A DNA stretch of 64,000 nucleotides from Primulina eburnea (Eukaryota > Streptophyta > Magnoliopsida > Lamiales > Gesneriaceae). The position numbers were made by a program, and so were the translations under genes. Under the pieces are notes generated by a model. That model was not told the origin of the DNA and did no database searches. It saw nothing but the letters and a program-made list of their open reading frames with translations. This document shows positions 45,115 through 56,193 of this stretch, in pieces. Each line of letters starts with the position of its first letter. The first letter of the stretch is position 1. The stretch is taken from contig NW_027331260.1 in NCBI RefSeq assembly GCF_022965805.1, positions 744,001 to 808,000 on the forward strand, given 5' to 3'.

Positions 45115-45119
45115 GAGGA
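45115..45119. repeat. Target-site duplication GAGGA, right copy
   Basis: Equal to 27526-27530. Confidence 0.88.
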
Positions 45120-46358
45120 AAGCTGGAACCGTAGAATAGAAAACCAGCAAGTAGGGACATGAGTTTTGCAAAATAAATTCATGGGACTCCAACACTATGC
45201 ATGGGGGCTTGGGGTTCGACCAGGTCTCGAGGGGGGCTCGTGCTGGACGTGGGTCAGGGTCAGGAAGGGCTTGGACCCCAGCGTGCAGCTGTGGAGGAGT
45301 CCCATGCCGCAAGGACTCCTCGCGCGAGAGAGCAGATTTCTATAGGAGCTGATAAAAAAGGGGCTCAACGGCTAGCCTAGGGGCGAGACAGGTGGTATGT
45401 CAGGGTCCCAGAGAGATGGTCCAGGGTTGGGGCAGGGTCTGGAGTGGCTTCGGTCGCTGCTGGCTCGGGGGAGAAGTGGAACCCGTAAGAGAACAAAAGT
45501 AGCGCACAATTGTTGTTGGCTTCAAGCGACTCGTGTGCGCGGTCCATGGCTTGGGTTGGTCTGGGCTTGGTCTGGGCGTGGGCTAGGGAATGTTAGGGTC
45601 ATGAGGGGTCAAGTGGTTAAGGGTTGGAGGTGTTTTAGTTGTCTAGGAGTCCTAAGATAGGCTAGAAGGCACTCACACACACATGTGCAGATTTTGGGTC
45701 AAATTCCAGGAGGGTTTTGAACGGATCAAGGCTGGTGTTTCGGGCTGGGCTTGCACAGTAGGGTCCCTACGTGGGTTGGCTAAGTTTTGGCTCAAGGTTG
45801 CTCGGGCGTGGCTCGAGTAAATTAGGAGATGGCTCGGTGTGTTCGATAAGGTGTCGAAAACAAAAATTAAATGGCTAAAAATAGAACCATGGGTCAACGG
45901 GTGTGGTTTATGGCTCTTAAGGGTAGAATAAATACAAAAAATGTTATGTTAAAAATTTGGGATCAAAATAACTAGCTTTGGATTTATTCGGGATTTAATC
46001 GGCGCATGATACGCTAATTAACGAGTTAATTGAAACGCCTATTTTTAAGTATTTTAAATTTATAGAAAATTAGATTTAAGCTTAAATAATTATTAGAAGG
46101 CCAAGTTTTTAATTTGTGAATTTTATATTAAGGTTTGGTTTAATTCGTGATTAAAATACATTAATACGTCACATTTAAAGATTTATTTAAAAGTCATCGT
46201 TTTAAGCTAAATAAAAATATGAGAAAATTCATGTAGGCTTAAATAACTATTTGGGACATGTTAGAGTCAATGAAATTAAGAAAATGTCAAAAACAAGAAA
46301 TTTTACGTCTAGGGGTAAAACGGTCATTTTGCACCAAACAATTAGTAAACGTCGTGGC
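45120..46358 (+). mobile_element. Gypsy LTR, right part
   Basis: Continuation of 26558-27530 past the copia insertion. It is non-coding, with the phrase TCTAGGGGTAAAACGGTCAT common in related LTRs. The chromovirus LTR at 46359 cuts it off. Open frames at 45109-45897 are chance. Confidence 0.55.
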
Positions 46359-49300
46359 TATAAAGGCCTAAAAATCCTTACTTTGAAAATTTGCGGGAAA
46401 TTTAAAATTTTATTTTAAAATAAATGGAGTGTCTCTTTCATACCAAAAACTGATAAAATGTTTAACGTTCAAAATAGCAGCAGAAGAAATTAATACTTGC
46501 CAAAAATAACAAGTTAAAATGTTCAACAACTGATAAAATGTTTGAGCATAAAAAAAAATGGCGAGTGCTAAAACTGAGGTCCTCGGGTGCCACTACTGCC
46601 GACCCAAGCTAGCTTACTGGTACCCGCCCTCGATCCCGACATCATCAGTACCTACAACAATCAAGTCTAGTGAGTTTAAAGACTCAACATGCATATATCG
46701 TAAATAACAAGTAAATATAGTAAAATTTCATGGGAGTAAAAATATCATGTCATGAGGCATAATGTAAAGTATCGTGTCAAGATTAATTATAATACGTGCA
46801 TAGCTGAACTGAAAATCATAGTGAAACTGTTTGCTCCTTAGAGCCCTGTACTGAAATAGCTTGTAATAATTTTCTGGTGAGAATATGGTCTACGCAAGTG
46901 GTCCCTGAACTGAACTGAACTGAGCTGACCGATACTGGGGATCGGACCGATACTGGAGATCGGATTTACGTCTGATCAGACTACTGCAACAGTACTGGGT
47001 GAAACAACTGAACTAACCGGTAACTGGTGACCTGACCGATACTGGGGACCGGATTTAATACTGATAGTAAAGTGACCACAAGACATATCGCATAAATCTC
47101 AAAAGTTGTATTTTATGCACGTAATATAATGTAATAACTGAATTAAATATCATGTACCTATTTATTGATTGGATTGGATCGCTCCCAGGCTCGCTGCAAC
47201 CTAAATATGCCATGAAAATATGCAATAGATTTATGGGACCAAACTATGCAATAACCTTAAAAAATGTGACAATTACGCCTACCGACTTCATATTTAATCA
47301 TGACTCCAAACCAACCCGAACCAACACTCAACCATCATGTATTCATGATTAAACTATGCCTAAAATGATAAAATAATGATCCTAAAATGGTTAGGGCCGA
47401 AATCTAAGTGAATGGAAGCCAAAACATGAAACGCTCTTTCGAGAGTCAATTTGGCACATCGCACCGTAAATTCTCGTACGACCTCAAAAATGATCCGAAT
47501 GACAAATGGTCAAAAACATGACCTTCCCAACTCAATGAGGCACTGTCCAGTCCAAGGTCATAGGCTAAAAGCCAACCGAGAACTCGAACGAGCCACCGAA
47601 CCGATGCAGCAAGCTGCTGTCCAGAAATTTTAGCAGCTGCGCTTGGGTTGCTTGTGTCGTTTGCGAGGCTAATGGCCATTGGGGCTTGAACCACCGACCA
47701 GAACCTCTTACCAACATCCTAAGGAATGATTTGAACCATGGCTATGGGCCCTAGACCAGCCACAATTAGCACCATTCAGCAAACACCAGAAAAACTCCAA
47801 CCGAGAACACCTTGCATGCGTGTGTGGTGTTGTGCTTCGCTTGCTGTCTCGTCTCGTTCTAGTGGTCATTTGATTGACCATGGCACGATCTATACATCTT
47901 GGGGTATGGTATGAACCGTGGCTAAGGGCCATAGGCCAACCAAGATCCACTCCAAACCACCAAAACCGAACCATACATACTGTAAAATGAGAGGGGCGAA
48001 AGTGGGGGGCTGTTCTTGAGTTTTATGTAAAAACCGATTCACCATGGACCAAGCCACCAAAAAGGCAACTTAGTCACGTCTTGGACATGCTAGGGAAGTG
48101 ATCTAACCATGGCTATAGGCCCCTAGGGCAGCCATGATTAGATCCATTTCCTTGGACAGCAACAACAGATTTTCGAAACTCAATATGGCAAAGGTGGTGA
48201 GTTGCTGTCATTTTCGAATTCTATCATGCATGGGGCTTGTTTGAATGGACCAACATGGTCTTGACACACCCTAGTATGTGTCTAGATGTAGCCTAGTGAG
48301 CCTGGAGTCGAGCCAATACCTGAAACCACAACACCAAAGAAAATCGTGAAGCTTGAAGAAAAAGGGGCCGAAAATCTGTATGTGTAATTTCTGAAATTTC
48401 TTGCCATGCTTCGGTTTTTGCTTAACAAATCATGATCATGTAATGAAAATTAATGATATTAGGACTTGATTGAAGATTCAAGGAGAATATATGCATGCTT
48501 GGTTTCGTTTGAATGAAAACGAAAGAACGAGACAATCCGGCGCGAAGGAGGTGGAGCGCTTTCTATTCTACCTTGCTAGCTCTCGATTTTTCTCTCCTCT
48601 TTCTAGCTATGAGGGTCACGATTTTCTACTCTGAAATGACTCTGAATTTCGGTCATAGGGAGGGGATAATAGTGGTTAAAAAAGTGAGGAGAATGGGTGC
48701 AAAATATAGGGAAAGATATCAAGACCAAGTCTACTCTTTTTTTTGAATTTTTGAATTACTTGATATCAAATAGCTTCTTGGATGGATCTAGAAAGGGGCG
48801 GCCGATAATCCTTGCTAATCTAGACTAATATAATGCTCATTAATTAATTAATTAAGGATGAAAAGATAACCATGCTAAGGAGTGACAAAGAATGGGTCAA
48901 AGTGTGAGTTGGCAAGGTATTGCTTAATCTACTAAGGGGGCCGAAAATTTTACAATAAAAATGAAGGAAAATGTTGATTAGTTAGTAAATTTATAACCCT
49001 TAAATGCCTTACCTATTCTTTTAATTAATTTAGTGAACTAACCCCTTAATTATGGAACTTAAATGAATTTATTTTCTACTCACCTTAAGTAACTTAAATA
49101 ATTCCTTAAACTTCCTTTTTAACTTAAATGAACTTACTTGCTAACTAAAATAAATTATGGATATATTTTCTGAATCTTAAATTTTATCTCTAAACTCCAA
49201 CTCCAGTCCTGCCTCACTGAATTAACTGAAATGATAATAATCAAACTGCTGCATGAAATAATTAACTTAAGGAAAATCATTTAAATACTCATGAAATAAA

Positions 49301-49360
49301 ATCATTTAAAATACTAGAATTATGCATGGCTTATACGTAGTCTAAGTTACGGGTTCTACA
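46359..49360 (-). repeat. Tekay-like 3' LTR (3.0 kb)
   Basis: Same ends and order as 14314-17375, including blocks around TTTGGCACATCGCACCG and the 19-bp motif cluster. Non-coding; open frames at 47152-48746 are shared LTR text without protein similarity. Confidence 0.9.
46927..47051. repeat. 18-19-bp motif cluster in the Tekay-like LTR
   Basis: Two tandem pairs, 46927/46945 and 47015/47034, of GACCGATACTGGGGATCG and variants. Confidence 0.82.
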
Positions 49361-49376
49361 ATCCTTCCCCCCTTAA
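49361..49376 (-). promoter_or_regulatory. Polypurine tract, Tekay-like element
   Basis: The minus strand reads TTAAGGGGGGAAGGAT before the LTR start TGTAGAACCC. Confidence 0.88.
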
Positions 49377-49396
49377 AAGAAATTTCGTCCTCGAAA

Positions 49397-52300
49397 TTAA
49401 AACTCACCGAATAACTCGGGGTAACGATCTCTCATCTCCGGCTCAGACTCACATGTAGCTTCCTCCTCTGAATGGTTGAGCCATTTGACTTTGACTCGCC
49501 TAACCAGCTTGTTCTGAAGCTTCTTCTCCTGCTTGTCTAGGATCTGCACTTGCCTTTCCTCATAAGATAGGTTCGGAGTAAGCTGCAACGGCTCGAAGTT
49601 CAACACATGCGAAGGATTCGCCATATACTTCCTCAGCATAGAGACGTGAAAGACATTGTGTACTCCGGCCAGATTCGGCGGAAGAGCCACACGATAAGCT
49701 AGCGTCCCAACTCTGTCAAGGATCTCAAATGATCCAATAAATCTCGGACTGAGCTTCCCTTTTTTCCCAAATCGCATGACACCCTTCATAGGTGCCACCT
49801 TCACAAAAACATGATCGCCCACTGCAAACTCTAAATCTCTCCTCCGCTGATCGGCATAACTCTTCTGTCGACTCTGAGCAGTCCTCATCCTATCACGGAT
49901 CTTGACTACTACATCTGCAGCCTGCTGAATAATCTCTGGACCCAACTCTGCTCTCTCTCCTACTTCATCCCAATGAACAGGAGATCTGCACTTGCGGCCA
50001 TACAGTGCTTCATACGGAGCCATACCAATAGAAGACTGGAAGCTGTTGTTATAGGTGAACTCAACCAATGGTAAGTTCAACTCCCAACTCCCAGAGAAAT
50101 CAATGACGCAAGCACGGAGAAGATCCTCCAAAATCTGAATGACTCGCTCTGACTGCCCATCTGTCTGTGGATGGAAAGCTGTGCTAAACAGCAACTTCGT
50201 ACCCATAGTCGAATGCAAACTCTTCCAAAATGAGGAATTAATCTGGGATCTCTGTCAGATACGATAGAAACTGGAATACCATGTAGTCAGACTATCTCTC
50301 GGATATACAACTCCGCATACTGAACCATGGTGAAAGTCGTCTTAATAGGCAAGAAATGTGCTGATTTGGTAAGACGATCAACAATCACCCAGATGGCATT
50401 CGATCCTCTGGATGACCTCGGCAATTCGGTCACAAAGTCCATGGTAACATTCTCCCACTTCCACTCGGGAATAGGGAGAGGCTTGAGCAAACCTGCTGGT
50501 CTCTGATGCTCGGCCTTCACTAACTGGCAAGTCAGACACTCGGATACAAATCGTCTGATGTCTTTCTTCATCCCAGGCCACCAATACAAAAGCTGCGGAT
50601 CTTTGTACATCTTCATATTCCCTGGATGAATAGAGTACGGGGACATGTGGGCTTCTGATAGAATATCTGCTCATATAGAATCACTGCTAGGAACCCATAT
50701 CCTGTCTCGTTATCTCACAATACCATCGCTGACTGAATACAAGACACTGCCCTTGGCCTCATCTCTCTGTTTCTACTTGGCCAACTGCTCATCTGATGAC
50801 TGACCACTACGAATGCGGTCCAAAAGGGAAGACTGAATGGTCAAGGTAGATAGACGGGGAACTCTACCTCGAGGATAAGTCTCTAGATCAAACCTCTGCA
50901 TCTCAGTCTGAAGAGGTCTCTGAATCGTCAAATGAGCCATCACTGTGACTTTTCTACTCAATGCATCCGCAACTACATTAGCTTTACCCGGGTGGTAGCT
51001 AATGTCACAATCATAGTCCTTCACAAGCTCCAACCAACGCCTCTGACGCATATTCAGCTCCTTTTTCGTAAAGAAATACTTGAGGCTCTTGTGGTCGGTT
51101 AAGATTTGGCACTTCTCTCCATACAGATAGTGCATCCAAATCTTTAGTGCAAAAACTACGGCAGCCAACTCTAGATCATGGGTAGGGTAGTTCTTCTCAT
51201 GAGTCTTCAACTGTCTAGAAGCATATGCTATCACCTTCCCATGCTGCATCAATACTACACCAAGACCGAGCTTCGAAGCATCGGTATACAGAACAAACTC
51301 ACCGGGCCCTGACGGCATGGCCAAAAGTGGTGCTGAGGTAAGAGCTTGCTTCAGAGTATGGAAGCTCTTCTGACACTCCTCGCTCCAAACAAATTTCACA
51401 TTCTTCTTGGTCAGTGCTGTGAGTGGAACTGCAATCGAGGAGAATCCCTTAATGAATTTCCGATAATATCCTGCTAAGCCAAGAAAACTGCCGATCTCTG
51501 TTGCATTCTGCGGCACAACCCAATCTCTAACTGCTGCAACTTTCGTGGGGTCTACCTCAATGCCACTGCTGGAAGCAATGTGGCCTAAGAACGCCACCTT
51601 CTCTAACCAGAATTCGTATTTACTGAACTTTACGAATAATTTGTGCTTCTGCAATGTCTGCAACACTGTGGTCAGATGCCTGCTATGATCCTCCCGATTC
51701 TTGGAGTAGACGAGAATGTCATCTATGAACACTATCACAAACTGGTCGAGGTATGGCTGAAATACGCGATTCATGAGATTCATGAAGATCGCTGGCGCAT
51801 TTGTCAAACCGAACGGCATCACAAGGAACTCGTAGTGACCATAACGAGTCCTGAAAGCAGTCTTGGAAACATCAGCATCTCTCACCCTCAACTGGTGATA
51901 ACCGGAACGCAGATCAATCTTGGAGAAAATCGAAGCTCCTTGCAACTGGTCAAACAGATCCTCAATCCTTGGAAGTGGGTATTTATTCTTCACTGTAACC
52001 ATGTTCAACTCCCGATAGTCGATACAAAGTCTCATAGAGCCATCCTTCTTCTTAACAAACAAGACTGGCGCGCCCCAAGGTGAGAAACTAGGTCGAATGA
52101 ACTCCTTGTCAAGAAGTTCTTGTATCTGCTTCTTAAGCTCTGCCATCTCTGTCGGTGCAAGTCGGTACGGCGCTTTTGAGATCGGAGCCGTACCTGGCAT
52201 AAGCTCGATGGAAAACTCCACCTCTCTCTCAGGTGGCATACCAGAGACGTCCTCAGGAAAAACATCTAAGAAGTCTCTAACAATCGGAACATCTGAGGCT

Positions 52301-52625
52301 GACTGACTGGGCTCCTCGGGGACAGATATAAAAGTGGCTAAAAATGCCCGACACCCTCTATGCATGAGCTTCCTAGCCTGGATATAAGGAATAATGCGCG
52401 GTAAAGGAAAGTACATGTCCGGCTCGAATAAGAACTGAGTCATTCCAGGCGGTCGGAATAGAATAGATCTCCGCTTAAAGTCGATCAAAACTCTGTTCCG
52501 CAATAGCAAGTCTATCCCCAGAATAATGTCAAACTCTGGCATCGGCAATAAGATAAGATCCGCATAAACAAGATTTCCATGCAACTCAAGGTGTATGTCT
52601 CGCTTTGAGTAGAAATTTGCTCTGA
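49397..52625 (-). pseudogene. pol: Tekay-like pol: protease end, RT, RNase H, integrase, chromodomain
   Basis: A 603-codon frame (50773-52584) covers the end of protease ([10 protein letters not shown]), RT ([25 protein letters not shown] at 51718-51729 for FIDD) and RNase H ([10 protein letters not shown]). Three stops (TAG, TAA, TGA between 50770 and 50670) separate it from integrase 50287-50646 (HHCC, CQLVKAEH, VTMDFVTELPRSS). A TAG near 50286 and a one-base loss in a T-run near 50235 break the core. The last frame (49397-50218) has GQSERVIQILE, the GPF-like motif and a chromodomain ending EEEATCESEPEM, where the usual W is C. RT itself looks intact. Confidence 0.92.
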
Positions 52626-53275
52626 ATGCTTGAATGTGCGCGTAAGAAGAAAAAATGAATTGGAGCAGGTATAGTACTGATGTAAGTGACTCTTCAAATT
52701 ATTGGACACGCGTCAATCCAGGAACATTTGCATTAAAAACGTGTGTTCGTGTGGTAAAAACGTGTGTAGAGTATTTAATGGATTATGTGGGTCCACGTTC
52801 CAAAATACTATACATTGAAAGACAACATTTAATTCTTCGACAAACAGTCACATCATTTAATATATAGAATATTATTCGAATTATCAGTTAACATATTTGA
52901 AAAGATCAGTTGGGCCAGCAACTGAGTGACCGGTTGAAAATTTAGTCAGTTCAGTTGAAGACCAACTGACTATTGTCTTCTCATTTAACTTTTTGTTCGA
53001 TATTGCCGCTCAATAAATGAAAATAATTAAGGGTAAGAGAAACTTAGTCTGAATCAATTTATGCTAAATGACTCTTTGTCTTCCTTCTATCTCTTGTCTA
53101 TAAATTAAGATCATTGTCATTTTTTAATGACATTTGAACTCCAATGGATTGTGAAATAAGCACACATGTCCCTGATCCTTCATAGACACCTCAACATATT
53201 TAGGGATATAAAAGTGACGCTGAAGATTACGTCTTTAGAGAGTTTATGTCTGTTTAGACTACCGCTCACAACATT
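52626..53275. other. Unassigned segment between two elements
   Basis: 650 bp, AT-rich. A TATA-like TCTATAAATT is near 53098, but there is no coding, PBS or recognisable repeat partner in the window. It includes several short CAACTGAC-type repeats near 52920-52970. It could be an LTR piece or unique host DNA. Confidence 0.4.
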
Positions 53276-54873
53276 TGTAATGCTCGAGAATTTTGTTACT
53301 GTAATCTGAAATGATTTATTGATAATTGATGTGATTATAGACGGAAAGGATCAGACCGAGAAAGACGAGAGAAGACTTGAATTATGTGCGAGGACTGAAC
53401 CCCTCGCGCATATGCGTGACCGAGCAGGGCACATATGCGCGAGGCAGGCAGAGAACCTCGCGCATATGCGAGGAGATGGTGCGCGCATATGCGCGAGCTG
53501 TCGAGAAGACAAGCGCCGAGACAGAATGTCTCGCGCATATGCGCCGAGGAGGGTCGCGCATATACGTGAGGTATGATTTGAAAATATGATATTAAAAGAA
53601 TCAGATATGATTGATATATGGTGTTCTTGATATATTAGACATCGTATAATTGAAATCAGATTGAAGAACAGATACCGTATGAAATTGTTAGGATTTATCA
53701 TATTTGATTCGATTGAGATTATACATATTTGGGATCAGATTAGTTTGTCGATCGATTATGAGTTGAGATTGGTATCTATTGATATTTGTATTGCTGGGTA
53801 TATTGAGATTGTGCAGTTATGCCGTTTAAACAGAATTAGATTGAGTTCTGATTATATCCAGTGTTGATTTAAGTGGTATAATGATATTGTACTCCTCGAT
53901 ATTGTCATTTATAGATTGATTATTGACATATTCGAATTCGAGACTTCGACTTCGTCAGACTGAGAAAAGAAAGGTATAAATCAATGTTAACCGGGATATC
54001 GACTCGAGTTAGATCTGACTTGAGTTTCCCAAAATCACATACTTTATTTTATTGCATTGATGTTTGCAATTCATGAGATTGATATGCTTAGTCTATTGAT
54101 TTATAGCAAAGCATGTATTGAGTCATGGGCGGAGATGCCTAGTCTTTGGGCGGATGTGCCTAGTCTTTGGCGGAGATGCCAAGTCTTCGGCTGAGTCGCC
54201 AAGACACTGGAATTTTTGTTATATCAATGTTGCGTAGAAGTAGACCGCTTTCTATTGCGGAGATTCGATAGAAATGATTAAAGGCCGGGAATAGAAACGT
54301 ACCACCACCCTGAATGGGAGAGTAGGTGGGAGATTTGTTACGTTCTTATTCAAACCGGGATCCCGACATTAGAGAAGAGTCGAGTTAGAGATTAAGAGTC
54401 AAGAGTTTGACTTATGTTTTATATCAATTCATGTCTTTCAGATTTTGATAGATGTTATTTGATAACTGTTTATGCTTTCTTATATGCTTTTATATAATTG
54501 CATGTATACGTTGTTTATACTTGGAATGTTATTCTCACCGGAGTTATCCAGCTGTTGTTGTGTTTGTATGTGTGCATGACAACAGATGGGACAGGATCAG
54601 GGTCGAGAGGAGGATGAGAGATTACAATTTAGCGTGGAGATCCGGGCCCAGAAGTAGAATAGGTTTCAGCACTTGATGTTTAGTATTTGAATCCTAGTTT
54701 GATTTTAATGTAATGGTACAAGACTTGTAGTTTTATTTTGACATGTATATCAGACTGATTTTATTATGTTCCGCACTTGTATTTTTTTTAAAAAAAATTA
54801 GACCTAGTTTATTTAATTGATCTAATTATTCCCAAGAGCGATTAAGAGATGAATTAGCGTCTGGGTCTCCACA
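53276..54873 (+). repeat. Family A 5' LTR (1.6 kb)
   Basis: TGTAATGCTCGAG..GGGTCTCCACA. The start resembles the LTR at 24110 (TGTAATGCCCGA), and the end resembles those at 28817 and 35032 (TGTGGGGACCC reversed). It holds three palindrome pairs but no TA run. Confidence 0.9.
53405..53568. repeat. Paired palindrome array, CGCGCATATGCGCG type (three pairs)
   Basis: Pairs 53405/53428, 53459/53482 and 53532/53555, all offset 23 bp. Pair starts are 54 and 73 bp apart. Confidence 0.95.
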
Positions 54874-54878
54874 GCAGG

Positions 54879-54896
54879 TGGTATCAGAGCAGTAGG
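54879..54896 (+). promoter_or_regulatory. Primer-binding site for tRNA-iMet
   Basis: TGGTATCAGAGCAGTAGG five bases after the LTR end. Confidence 0.92.
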
Positions 54897-55146
54897 TTCA
54901 AGAACTGTAGGTTCCTTAGACTGAGATAGAAGCTAGTGAGCGGGGTAGATTGAGTTTTCTTCCTTGATTTTGATTGCTAGCATGTTTTACTGCTTTAATA
55001 CATGTTTACCTGATTATCTGATTTGAATTGGTAACGTGTATTATTGAGAATGAATCATAACTGATTCTTGATCAGAGGTAAGATGATCAGAAGGGGACTT
55101 AGACAGATTCGTCAAATGTGATTGTTAACCCTTTTGATAACCAGAT

Positions 55147-56193
55147 TTGCCTCTTCGAAGAATCCCAGAACAGGGCATTACTTCTGCAAATCCGATAGAT
55201 GTGACAGCAACACCGATGGAAACGCTACTGAAGAGGTTTCAGTTGTTTAAACCGCCGACTCTGAAGGGAACTGAGACATCAGTTGACTGTGAGAGCTGGC
55301 TAGATGATATTGAGATGATTTTTGATTCGTTGGATTACACAGATGAGCACCTAGTCAGACTGATTGGGCAACAATTGCATGATGTTGTGAAAAATTGGTG
55401 CATCACGACAAAGAGAGCATTGGAGCATCGAGGTACGAATATTATTTGGAACGTCTTTAAGATTGAGTTTTATCAGAGATTTTTCCCAGTGTCTTACAAA
55501 AAGGACAAGGGAGCAGAGTTTGCTAATTTGAGACATGGTCAGTTGAACATTGAAGAATATGTGGCCAAGTTCTCTACATTGCTACGATTTTCTCCACGTG
55601 TTGTCGAGAATGATGAAGCTGTTGCTGATCAGTTTATCAATGGGCTGAATCCCGAGATTTTTACATTGGTGAACACCGGGCGACCGAATAATTTTGCTGA
55701 TGCCCTGAATAGAGCCAAAGGAGCAGAAGCGGGTCTGATGAGACAGAAAGGAGCTTCGTATGTTCCTCCAGCACCAAGACCACAGCAACCCCCTCCCAGA
55801 TTTGAGAGTGGTAGCAGCAGTGGTGGGAAGAAAGAATACTTAAAAGCCCGAGGAAAACAGTTCAAGAGGCCTGGTAGTAGTTCATCTAGCTCCAGTGGTT
55901 CCTGACAGAGCAGAAGTAGTACAGGGACTTATTGCATGACTTGCGCAGAGAGAAATCCCACAGAGCAATGCCAAGGAGTACTTGGTAGTTGCCGCATATG
56001 CAGACAGCAGGGACATTTTGCTAGATTATGTCCACAGAGAGGTTCCCAGGAATCCCAGGGAGCAGAATCAGCTAGATCAGTGGCTCAGACTGATAGACGA
56101 TGATCAGCTGTTCATTATTTTCAGCCCCCACCGACTGCTACTCCGTCACAGCCAAGGCCAAGAGGAAGCCAGACAGCCAGACAGTCAGTTAGC
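55147..56193 (+). pseudogene. gag: Family A gag, start codon lost, 3' truncated
   Basis: An open frame of about 250 codons begins PLRRIPEQG. The codon where ATG is expected (as in family B ATGCCTCCT) is TTG at 55147, so the start appears lost. The core has FQLFKPPTLKGTE, WLDDIEMIFDSL, HGQLNIEEYVAKFS and NTGRPNNFADALNRAKGAE, the retrotransposon gag domain. A proline-rich and serine-rich linker follows, then a TGA at 55903-55905. Beyond it lies a zinc knuckle CRICRQQGHFARLC (about 55990-56030) in the same frame. It ends at the family B LTR. Confidence 0.9.

Larger units (their letters stand above)
46359..52625 (-). mobile_element. Tekay-like chromovirus, 5' truncated, minus strand
   Basis: 3' LTR (46359-49360), PPT and pol up to the protease. 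Protein similarity ends at about 52625, so gag and the 5' LTR are lost. Its LTR is the partner type of 14314-17375, but the orientation and order of the parts show it is a separate copy. Confidence 0.88.
53276..56193 (+). mobile_element. Family A chromovirus, 5' part (LTR, PBS, gag)
   Basis: Complete 5' LTR, PBS and most of gag. Cut after the zinc knuckle by the family B LTR at 56194. Confidence 0.88.

Noticed and set aside
13735..52625. One giant Tekay element whose 5' part is 13400-17375 and 3' part 46359-52625
   Set aside because: In minus orientation the 5' end must lie at higher coordinates than the 3' end. Here the order is reversed, so they are separate copies.
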